Positions 1 through 5,607 of a stretch of 8,550 nucleotides of DNA are shown here, in pieces; position 1 is the stretch's first letter; every line of letters starts with the position of its first letter. The notes under the pieces were generated by a model that saw nothing but the letters and a program-made list of their open reading frames with translations, was not told the origin of the DNA and made no database searches. Source of the stretch: Terriglobia bacterium (GTDB lineage Bacteria; Acidobacteriota; Terriglobia; UBA7540). The stretch is from contig JAIQGB010000212.1 in the NCBI GenBank assembly GCA_020072905.1, positions 1 to 8,550 on the forward strand. Reading direction: 5' to 3'. The position numbers and the translations under genes were made by a program.

Positions 1-224
1 GCTTCGCCGCCCCGGATATCCACTACCACCGCGGCCCGCTGGATGCGGCTGCCCGGCGCCGCGCAGAGCTCGGCAAACTTGGGAATCAGATCGATGGGGA
101 GGTTGTCAACACAATAGAAGCCCACGTCCTCGAAGGACTTCAGCACCGAGCCCTTGCCGGACCCGCTCAGGCCGGTAATCACCACGAACTGGGGCAGAGA
201 GCTCTTGGCGGGGGCGGTCTTCAT
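1..224 (-). CDS. rapZ: RapZ (YvcJ-type P-loop nucleotide-binding protein), N-terminal part
   Basis: This gene is cut by the window edge; only its first 74 codons are present. Known members of the family bind nucleotides, and in E. coli RapZ is the adapter that directs RNase E to the small RNA GlmZ to control amino-sugar synthesis; in other phyla the role is less clear. What is seen: a hydrophobic strand (FVVITG, residues 13-18) leading into a P-loop GLSGSGKGS at 18-26, then the family hallmark FEDVGFYCVDNLP at 31-43 and the strand VVVDIRGGE at 66-74. The residue after the P-loop lysine is Gly25 and is followed by Ser26, the GKG(S/T) form also seen in adenylate kinases. The ATG at 224 is chosen because it puts the P-loop at the usual distance from the N-terminus, although no Shine-Dalgarno precedes it. 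It follows hpf after a repeat-filled spacer, with no ptsN between them. Confidence 0.93.
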   Translation of the reverse strand, partial: MKTAPAKSSLPQFVVITGLSGSGKGSVLKSFEDVGFYCVDNLPIDLIPKFAELCAAPGSRIQRAAVVVDIRGGE

Positions 225-231
225 AAGGACA

Positions 232-259
232 GTGACAAGTGACGAGTGACAAGTGACGG
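232..259. repeat. 7-bp tandem array, unit GTGACRR (4 copies)
   Basis: Four contiguous heptamers are read on the plus strand: GTGACAA, GTGACGA, GTGACAA and GTGACGG. The array starts 8 bases upstream of the rapZ start codon and runs without a gap into an 8-bp array. The unit length is not a multiple of three and no gene spans it. Confidence 0.9.
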
Positions 260-291
260 GATTGAGCGATTGAGTGATTTAGTGATTGAAC
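260..291. repeat. 8-bp tandem array, unit GATTGAGT (4 copies)
   Basis: Four contiguous octamers follow the heptamer array directly: GATTGAGC, GATTGAGT, GATTTAGT and GATTGAAC. The change from a 7-bp to an 8-bp period is sharp, at position 260. The stretch after it (292-330) is GC-rich and shows no obvious repeat. Confidence 0.85.
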
Positions 292-330
292 TACCGGGCC
301 TGGCGCGGCCGGACTCGCACTCGGCGTCGC

Positions 331-386
331 TTCTGACTTCTGACTCCTGACTTCTGACTTCTTTCTCGTCACTCGTCACTTGTCAC
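331..386. repeat. 7-bp tandem array, eight units in one phase (TTCTGAC then TCGTCAC type)
   Basis: Eight heptamers run in unbroken phase: TTCTGAC, TTCTGAC, TCCTGAC, TTCTGAC, TTCTTTC, TCGTCAC, TCGTCAC and TTGTCAC. The first half belongs to the TTCTGNC family that recurs at 5566-5600. The second half is the reverse complement of the GTGAC family at 232-259. The array ends 8 bases from the hpf stop codon, so repeats fill most of the hpf-rapZ spacer. Confidence 0.9.
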
Positions 387-394
387 TGCGTTTC

Positions 395-931
395 TCACGG
401 CTCAGGCTCGACCAGGGCCAGGTGGCCGTCGTGACGCCGGTAGAGGACGTTCACCCGCTCGGTATCGGTGTTGCGAAAGACGACCATGCCAATGCGGACT
501 GCGCCCAGGGACTCGATGGCCTCATCGACGGACATCGGCTTGATGGGAAAGCGCTCCGTCTCGAGCACGCGGTGTTCCTCGTGGTCGACGCGCTCAGTGC
601 CGAACACGTTGAGCAGTACGGCCGTGGCGGGCTTGGGCCGGCGCTTGCGTGTGCGCCGCCGGGTCAGCAGGCGCACCGCCTGCCGTTCCAACTTGCCGAG
701 CGCGCCGCTGATGGAGGCGCGGGCGTCGCCCGTCTCCTGAATCCCGACCAGGGTGTGGTCCCGGAACTTCAGGGTAATCTCTGCAAGGCGGCGGTGCTTC
801 TCCGCCGTCAAGATGACGTGGATGTCGAATCGATTCCGCAGAAGTCGCGTGAGCTTCCGCAGGCGCTCCTCGGTATACAAACGCAAATCGGGGCTGACGT
901 CGATCTGCCGACCCGTGAAATCGATTCGCAT
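395..931 (-). CDS. hpf: Ribosome hibernation promoting factor HPF, long form
   Basis: The 178-residue product, counted from its own ATG at 931, has the length of long HPF. Known long HPFs bind the small ribosomal subunit at the mRNA and tRNA channel and use the C-terminal domain to pair ribosomes into inactive 100S dimers in stationary phase. What is seen: the N-terminal domain, residues 1-98 (MRIDFTGRQIDVSPDLRLY at the start, then a basic stretch RRRTRKRR at 91-98), a short linker, and the C-terminal dimerisation domain, about 118-178 (FPIKPMSVDEAIE, VVFRNTDTERVNVLYRR, ending ALVEPEP). The start is supported by GAGGAGGT six bases upstream and by MRIDFTG matching the usual HPF N-terminus. The same frame is open upstream into rpoN, so the protein could also be made as the C-terminal part of a sigma-54 fusion. 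I infer that free HPF is the main product. Confidence 0.92.
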   Translation of the reverse strand: MRIDFTGRQIDVSPDLRLYTEERLRKLTRLLRNRFDIHVILTAEKHRRLAEITLKFRDHTLVGIQETGDARASISGALGKLERQAVRLLTRRRTRKRRPKPATAVLLNVFGTERVDHEEHRVLETERFPIKPMSVDEAIESLGAVRIGMVVFRNTDTERVNVLYRRHDGHLALVEPEP

Positions 932-2377
932 GGGTAGACCTCCTCGAGTTTTACTGGAGGGGAGATGAACTGGAAGGTTGGCGACCGTTCGGCGCGTCAC
1001 GCAGATGCCTTTCTCGTGCAGTTGCTGAGCGATCTGGTCGTCGGTGAGGGGGTGCGCGGCGTCTTCCTCTTCGATCATCTTCTTCACCAGCCGCTTCAGG
1101 TTGATGAGCGAGGTCGAGCCTCCCGAGGGGCCCTGAACCGCCTCGGAGAAGAAGTAGCGTAGCTCGTAGACGCCCTGCGGCGTGTGCGCGTACTTGTTGG
1201 CGACGGCCCGGCTGACCGTGGAGGGATGGACGCCGACTTCCTCGGCGACCTCCTTGATCATCATGGGCCGGAGTTCGTCGATCCCTTTGTCCAGGAATTC
1301 CGCCTGCCGGCGGATGATGGCCTCGCAGACGCGGATGATCGTTTGCTTGCGCTGCTCGATATTCTTGATGAGTTGGATGGCGGAAGTGAACCGCTCCTTG
1401 ACGTAGTTGCGGACCTCGCGCGTCGTGCCGTCGGTTTCGAGCAGCCGTCGGTAATGGCGGCTCAGGCGCAACTGCGGCAGCCCATCTTCGTTCATCACGA
1501 TCTGGTACCCGTCGCTCATCTTCACAAAGGCGACATCGGGCTCGATGAGACGGGCCTGCGTGGGGTTGTAACGCTGGCCGGGCCGGGGATCGAGCTTGCG
1601 GATGATTTCCACGCAGCGCTCTACGGCTTTGACTGGCCGGTCAAGTGCCCGGGCGATCTCGCGGTATTGCTTGTTCTGGAGCTGTTTGAGGTGGTCGGAA
1701 ACGATCTGCTGGGCCAGGGTGTTGTCCGGAGAGAGCGTCTTGAGCTGGATCAACAGGCACTCCCGCAGGTCTCGTGCCGCCACGCCCAGCGGGTCGAATT
1801 GCTGCACCAACTCCAGCGCCGCCTCTACATCTTCGAGTTTGTGCCCGCCCGTCTGCGCGATCTCCTCGAGCGTACCCGTCACGTATCCATCCTCGTTGAG
1901 GTTTCCAATGATGGAGTGGCCGGCCTCATGAACGGGGTCGGAGCAGATGGAAAGGCTCAACTGCCATTCCAGGTGGTCAGAGAGCGAAGCCGGCTGCGAA
2001 AGGAAATTCTCGAACGACGGCTTCTCGATGATTTCCGCCGCGGGTGACCGGTAACCCGGATCGAGATAGTCGTCGAAGAACGAGCCGAAATCGATCTCCT
2101 GGAAGGAATCGTGGTTGTCTCCGGACACGATGGGCTGTTCCGCCGAAGGCTCGACGGGCTTCGCGGCTTCGACTTTCTGCTCGACGTCTTCCACCAGCGG
2201 CCCGTCCTCGGACAACTCCTCGAGCACCGGGTTGGCGATCATCTCCTGGTTGATCATCTCGCGCAGCTCGAGCTTGTTGAGCGCCAGCACGCTGACCATC
2301 TGGACGAGGCCCGGCGTCAGGATCTGCTTCTGCGCCACCTTGAGATTCAAGCCGATTCTGGGTTGAGGTCCGCCCAT
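395..2377 (-). CDS. rpoN: Sigma-54 factor RpoN, reading through into HPF (660-codon frame; damaged RpoN box)
   Basis: Residues 1-482 are sigma-54, the sigma factor that recognises -24/-12 promoters and needs an AAA+ activator. What is seen: region I, 7-55 (Leu- and Gln-containing, QILTPGLVQMVSVLALNKLEL, activator-interacting), an acidic region II, the core-binding region in the middle, a helix-turn-helix at about 384-404 (VAEEVGVHPSTVSRAV), the conserved YELRYFFSEAV at 414-424, and the C-terminal RpoN domain. The RpoN box, normally ARRTVAKYRE, reads TRRTVAN at 461-467 and then departs into LPVHLPSSKTRGGLP before the HPF methionine at 483. KYRE and the stop codon are absent in this frame. The ATG overlaps the lptB stop (TGATG), which suggests translational coupling; there is no strong Shine-Dalgarno. 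The sigma-54 identity is certain; whether it works and whether the fusion is made are open. Excluding hpf, the sigma-54 part covers 932-2377. Confidence 0.9.
   Translation of the reverse strand: MGGPQPRIGLNLKVAQKQILTPGLVQMVSVLALNKLELREMINQEMIANPVLEELSEDGPLVEDVEQKVEAAKPVEPSAEQPIVSGDNHDSFQEIDFGSFFDDYLDPGYRSPAAEIIEKPSFENFLSQPASLSDHLEWQLSLSICSDPVHEAGHSIIGNLNEDGYVTGTLEEIAQTGGHKLEDVEAALELVQQFDPLGVAARDLRECLLIQLKTLSPDNTLAQQIVSDHLKQLQNKQYREIARALDRPVKAVERCVEIIRKLDPRPGQRYNPTQARLIEPDVAFVKMSDGYQIVMNEDGLPQLRLSRHYRRLLETDGTTREVRNYVKERFTSAIQLIKNIEQRKQTIIRVCEAIIRRQAEFLDKGIDELRPMMIKEVAEEVGVHPSTVSRAVANKYAHTPQGVYELRYFFSEAVQGPSGGSTSLINLKRLVKKMIEEEDAAHPLTDDQIAQQLHEKGICVTRRTVANLPVHLPSSKTRGGLPMRIDFTGRQIDVSPDLRLYTEERLRKLTRLLRNRFDIHVILTAEKHRRLAEITLKFRDHTLVGIQETGDARASISGALGKLERQAVRLLTRRRTRKRRPKPATAVLLNVFGTERVDHEEHRVLETERFPIKPMSVDEAIESLGAVRIGMVVFRNTDTERVNVLYRRHDGHLALVEPEP
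938..945 (-). promoter_or_regulatory. Strong Shine-Dalgarno for hpf (GAGGAGGT)
   Basis: On the minus strand GAGGAGGT lies six bases before the ATG at 931. It is the best ribosome binding site in the minus-strand cluster. It decides the hpf start and shows that hpf was, and probably still is, translated independently even though the rpoN frame runs through it. Confidence 0.85.
951..980 (-). other. Orphan C-terminal tail and TAA stop of sigma-54 in a shifted frame
   Basis: Read on the minus strand from 980, in the frame two bases downstream of the rpoN frame, the codons give QPSSSSPLQ and then TAA at 953-951. This resembles the tail that follows KYRExLxI in sigma-54 proteins (E. coli ends PPSNQRKQLV). 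The TAA lies just before the hpf Shine-Dalgarno, where the rpoN stop would be expected. I infer that this is the remnant of the original rpoN end, cut off by a deletion of length 1 modulo 3 near 978-985. Confidence 0.6.
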
Positions 2378-3105
2378 CAGAGTGCCAGCCGAAAATTGTC
2401 TCCGAGGTAAATCCGTTTCACTTCCATGTCGTTGCCGAGTTCCTCCGGGGTGCCCGCCCGGAAGATCCGGCCATTGTTGATTATATACGCGCGGTCGGTG
2501 ACGCGCAGCGTTTCTCGCACGTTGTGATCCGTCACCAGCACGCCGATCCCCGACTCCTTGAGCTGGAAGATGATCCGCTGAATGTCCAGCACGGTCAACG
2601 GATCGATGCCGGAAAACGGCTCGTCCAGGAGAATAAAGGACGGCGAAATCACCAGCGAGCGCGCGATCTCGACGCGCCGCCGCTCTCCGCCCGAGAGCAC
2701 ATAACCGAAACTTCGCCGCACCTGCTGCAGGCCGAACTCTACGATGAGCTCCTCAAGGCGCTCGCGCCGCCGGTGCGCGGTAAGCGGCAACGTCTCCAGC
2801 ACCGCCAGGATATTCTCTTCCACAGTGAGTTTTCGGAAGATGGAAGGCTCTTGAGGGAGGTAGCTGATACCTTGCCTCGCCCGGAGGTACATCGGCAAAT
2901 GGGTGATGTCCCCTCCGTCGAGAAGGACCTGGCCCGCATCCGGAGCATTCAGGCCCACGATGATATAAAAGGTTGTGGTCTTGCCCGCGCCATTCGGCCC
3001 GAGCAACCCTACCACCTCTCCCTGAGCGATCCTGAGATTAACGTCGTCGACGACCTTGCGGCCTTTGAACGACTTGGTCAGATCGACTGTGGAGAGAATC
3101 TGCAT
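2377..3105 (-). CDS. lptB: LptB, ATPase of the lipopolysaccharide export transporter
   Basis: LptB is the cytoplasmic ATP-hydrolysing subunit of LptB2FG, which pulls lipopolysaccharide out of the inner membrane and pushes it along the LptC/LptA bridge. The 242-residue length is normal for the family. What is seen: Walker A GPNGAGKT at 36-43, Q-loop YLPQEPSIFRKLTVEENI at 82-99 (the PSIFRKLT form is typical of LptB), ABC signature LSGGERRRVEIAR at 137-149, Walker B FILLDEP at 157-163, and H-loop TDHNVRET at 192-199. All catalytic residues are intact. It starts at an ATG 6 bp after the stop of the LptC/A-like gene and ends in a TGATG overlap with rpoN, so the three are probably co-transcribed and coupled. 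The LptF and LptG permeases are not in this window. Confidence 0.97.
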   Translation of the reverse strand: MQILSTVDLTKSFKGRKVVDDVNLRIAQGEVVGLLGPNGAGKTTTFYIIVGLNAPDAGQVLLDGGDITHLPMYLRARQGISYLPQEPSIFRKLTVEENILAVLETLPLTAHRRRERLEELIVEFGLQQVRRSFGYVLSGGERRRVEIARSLVISPSFILLDEPFSGIDPLTVLDIQRIIFQLKESGIGVLVTDHNVRETLRVTDRAYIINNGRIFRAGTPEELGNDMEVKRIYLGDNFRLAL

Positions 3106-3111
3106 TGTCGC

Positions 3112-5418
3112 TCATTGCACGATGCGGTGCCGGGATATTGTAGGCGACTTGTCACCTCCATCCACGAGCAGCCTATCATCGTGAATATAGAATGTCAAAC
3201 GCTGGCCCGTCGTGGTGCCCTTCTCGGCGTCGTAAAGCGCCGGCGGTCCCCCGCTCATCGCGATCTTCCCCTCCGCGGCAAAATACTCGGCGTGAGTGCC
3301 CGTGGCGCGGCGTCCCGGCTGGGTCACTTTGACGCTGCCGTCGGCCACGGCGCGCTCCAGTTCCATTTCGTGGGCGGTGGGCAGATTCGAGAAATAGGCA
3401 TCCAAGCGATTCGCCTCGAGCGTGGTGTTCTCGGTTTGCAGGCGAACGTTCCCGCGGTAACTGGCCTTGCGCCCCTGGTCGAAATACTCCAGGTGGTCGG
3501 CGCGAATCGTCACCGGCCCCGAGGGACGCGCGGCGTCTTGGGCCGACTCTCCCGGCACCAGCGCCGCGGGCTGCAAGTGCGAAGTCAGCACGCGCGTGCC
3601 GGAACTGACCCGGCGCTCATTCCGGAAAACGTCGAGCGAGGCCGATTGCACCACGTCGCTGCCGCGCCAGGCGCGCACGTTGCCTTCGTAGTGCACCGTC
3701 TGGCTGCGGCGCTGCGCCACGACGCGATCCGCGAGGACGTTCGTCGGCTCACTCTCGCCGGTCGTTCCCAGATGCGTGGAGCGGACCTTGCCGACTCCCT
3801 CTGCCGTGTCGGAGCGTAAATCCATCAAGAATTTCTCCGCCAGGATGCGCATCTCGTTGTCCCACACGCGCGGGTTCCCGGCGAGCGCCAGGGACTCGTC
3901 TGACTCCTGATAGGTTGCGCGCTCGGCCGTCGCGTGCCGGTCGCCTTCGCGGAATTCGAACTCGCCCGTCTGCGTGACGCTCCGCAGCATTCCCGAAACG
4001 GGGTCGAGAGTGGCCACCAGGCGCTCGGCGGAGGTTTCTTGCGCCAGCGTCCCCGGCGGCGCGTTCTTCGCGGGCTGGAAGACAATTTTCGTGCCGCCCA
4101 CTCCGCGCAAGGTCGCAAGCCGTCCCTGCGCGTCGAAATCCATCAGGAATTGGCCAGCGGTGATGACACGCTCACCGGCGGCATTTGCGTCAGCCGGCAC
4201 GAGCAGCAATCGGCCCGGCCCCGCAGTCTCCGCATGCTTGAGGCTCCGCCCCGAAGGCTGGAAATTGAAGTGGAGCGCGCTGGCGGTCAGTTCCTTTTTT
4301 TCCGGCGCGGCCGCGCGGTCAGGAGCTTTTTGTGCCGGAAACGGGTCCCGCCCGGCCAGCGACTCGTGCGTGATCCGCACGTTGCCGGAAGCCGTCCCCT
4401 GCTGCGCCGCCGGGCTCTCTCCGGCAAATGACACTTCCAATTTCTGCGCCGCGAGCCGCGCGACACTGCCGTCGTGCCGCGACTCACCCTGGACCTCGCC
4501 CTCCGCCGTCAAGCTGCGCAGTCCGCCACTCACCGGCTCAAAGTCCCCGGTCAGCCGGTGGGCGGAGCCCTCGAACTGCGTCTTCTCCGTCCCGTCTGCG
4601 GCGCGTACACCGCCTTCCAGCACCGCGCGCGTCACGCGATTTCGCGCGTCGAGCGTCACCCGGCCGCTCTCCGCCGTCACGCGGCCTGAACCCTGGGTAA
4701 ATTCCACGGGGCCGGCGAGCATCACCTCGCCTTTCTCCTTGTCGTACCGCGCGCGACTGGCGGTCAGGCGCAGTGGCAACTGTCCGGCGGCGACCGGCTG
4801 GAACTCTGCCGCAACGTCGCTCTTGAGTTCCAGCGAATCTTCTCGCGTGGCGTAGCTCATGCCCCGCGCCGAGCCGGAGAGACGCCCCACCCGGAAGCGT
4901 ACGGGCTCGTCGCTCTCGACTCGCGACCCCTGCTGGCGGAAATACAACTGCGAGGTCTCCAGCATGACCGGCGGTCGCTCCGGGCGACTGCCTGAGGCCT
5001 CGCCCGGAGGGGGAGCGTCGAGTTCGATTTGCACTTTGCCCGAGCTGAAAAGGTCTCCGGATTGCGCGCTGTAGTCGCAGCGGCGTGTGCGAATGACATC
5101 GCGACGCTTGCCGCTACGGCCGAACACTTCCACGTACACGTCTTCCAGCACGGTCGTCCCGCCCTGCTTGAAGGCCACCGTGCGCGCGGCATGAATGCTG
5201 AATATCTGCCGCCCCTCGTCCGAGCGCGTGAACGTGTAGCCGGAAAGTTGCTGGTGCACTTCCTGAGGCAGGGGTTGCGGCGGGCGTGAGGCCTTTTCCT
5301 CGCGCCCGCGCCCCAGCCAATAGGTGCCCACGACCACAAAGATGGTCGCCGTCAGCGCCCCGGCCACAATTCCGGTGACCATTCTTTGGCGCTGCAGGAT
5401 TTTCGTAATGCTCGCCAC
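3112..5418 (-). CDS. Large LptC/LptA (OstA)-like periplasmic LPS transport protein
   Basis: This 768-residue protein is probably membrane-anchored, with a long periplasmic part. What is seen: a short basic N-terminus, one membrane segment at about 13-36 (MVTGIVAGALTATIFVVVGTYWL), then an LptC-like region at about 58-130 (GYTFTRSDEGRQIFSIHAA, LEDVYVEVF, GDLFSSGKVQIEL). Next comes a long middle rich in short beta-strand repeats of the form 'A..L.F....G.V', and an LptA-like C-terminus at about 631-760 (VTIRADHLEYFDQGRKASYRGNVRL, LEANRLDAYF). LptC and LptA each usually have about 180-190 residues, so this is about twice their sum. Its place directly upstream of lptB fits a role in the periplasmic lipopolysaccharide bridge. 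I infer that it replaces both proteins. The start is GTG at 5418, with GGGGAG about 12 bases upstream; an ATG at 5382 (residue 13) is an alternative but would shorten the N-terminus before the membrane helix. Confidence 0.9.
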   Translation of the reverse strand: MASITKILQRQRMVTGIVAGALTATIFVVVGTYWLGRGREEKASRPPQPLPQEVHQQLSGYTFTRSDEGRQIFSIHAARTVAFKQGGTTVLEDVYVEVFGRSGKRRDVIRTRRCDYSAQSGDLFSSGKVQIELDAPPPGEASGSRPERPPVMLETSQLYFRQQGSRVESDEPVRFRVGRLSGSARGMSYATREDSLELKSDVAAEFQPVAAGQLPLRLTASRARYDKEKGEVMLAGPVEFTQGSGRVTAESGRVTLDARNRVTRAVLEGGVRAADGTEKTQFEGSAHRLTGDFEPVSGGLRSLTAEGEVQGESRHDGSVARLAAQKLEVSFAGESPAAQQGTASGNVRITHESLAGRDPFPAQKAPDRAAAPEKKELTASALHFNFQPSGRSLKHAETAGPGRLLLVPADANAAGERVITAGQFLMDFDAQGRLATLRGVGGTKIVFQPAKNAPPGTLAQETSAERLVATLDPVSGMLRSVTQTGEFEFREGDRHATAERATYQESDESLALAGNPRVWDNEMRILAEKFLMDLRSDTAEGVGKVRSTHLGTTGESEPTNVLADRVVAQRRSQTVHYEGNVRAWRGSDVVQSASLDVFRNERRVSSGTRVLTSHLQPAALVPGESAQDAARPSGPVTIRADHLEYFDQGRKASYRGNVRLQTENTTLEANRLDAYFSNLPTAHEMELERAVADGSVKVTQPGRRATGTHAEYFAAEGKIAMSGGPPALYDAEKGTTTGQRLTFYIHDDRLLVDGGDKSPTISRHRIVQ

Positions 5419-5444
5419 GTTGCTCGTTCTCTCCCCAGAGCGGT

Positions 5445-5493
5445 CAGTTGTCAGTTATCAGTTCCCAGTTCCCGGTTCCCAGTCTTCAGTGAC
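5445..5493. repeat. 7-bp tandem array, unit CAGTTCC (7 copies)
   Basis: Seven heptamers in unbroken phase are read on the plus strand: CAGTTGT, CAGTTAT, CAGTTCC, CAGTTCC, CGGTTCC, CAGTCTT and CAGTGAC. The array lies in the spacer between recJ and the LptC/A-like gene, 26 bp upstream of the latter's GTG. The consensus differs from the arrays near rapZ, but the period is the same. Confidence 0.88.
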
Positions 5494-5558
5494 CGGCACT
5501 CGGCTTCCCTCGCTCCTTGATCCTTCGTCCTCGACTGCCCAAACCCCCAACGAGGGTT

Positions 5559-5603
5559 CCTTGCCTTCTGTCTTCTGCCTTCTGCCTTCTGGTTTCTGAC
5601 TCC
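5559..5603. repeat. 7-bp tandem array, unit TTCTGCC (about 6 copies)
   Basis: Five clear heptamers at 5566-5600 read TTCTGTC, TTCTGCC, TTCTGCC, TTCTGGT and TTCTGAC, preceded in phase by the weaker CCTTGCC. The unit family TTCTGNC is the same as at 331-358, more than 5 kb away. The array ends about 5 bases from the recJ stop codon. Between it and the array at 5445-5493 there is non-repetitive sequence (5494-5558) with no clear signal apart from a weak 5-bp hairpin (AACCC/GGGTT on the minus strand). Confidence 0.88.
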
Positions 5604-5607
5604 AGCC

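Larger units (their letters stand above)
230..388. repeat. 21-bp perfect inverted repeat (arms 230-250 and 368-388)
   Basis: The left arm (230-250, starting CAGTGACAAGTG) is exactly complementary to the right arm (368-388, ending CACTTGTCACTG). The loop is 117 bp. In a minus-strand transcript running from hpf to rapZ, the stem would close 5 bases before the rapZ ATG. There is no T-tract after it, so it is not a standard intrinsic terminator. The arms are built from the same 7-bp units as the surrounding arrays, in opposite orientations, so the symmetry may simply come from inversion of one array. Confidence 0.88.

Noticed and set aside
106..372. Minus-strand open frame of 88 codons beginning RKKSEVRSQKSE
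   Set aside because: It is translated tandem repeat that also overlaps the real rapZ start in another frame; no ribosome binding site and no family resemblance.
232..386. CRISPR array
   Set aside because: Units of 7-8 bp are directly abutting, with no spacers of 25-40 bp and no cas genes in the window.
2371..2387. TGGCAC on the minus strand at the lptB-rpoN junction as a sigma-54 promoter -24 element
   Set aside because: The matching -12 position reads TGGGC, not TTGC, and it lies within a coupled gene overlap where no promoter is expected.
2524..3819. Long plus-strand frame of 431 codons opposite lptB and the LptC/A-like gene
   Set aside because: It lies antisense to two well-supported genes; high GC makes long antisense frames common, and its sequence shows no recognisable domain.
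5541..5558. AACCC/GGGTT hairpin on the minus strand as a recJ terminator
   Set aside because: Only a 5-bp stem, followed by TGGGCAG with no T-run; too weak to call.
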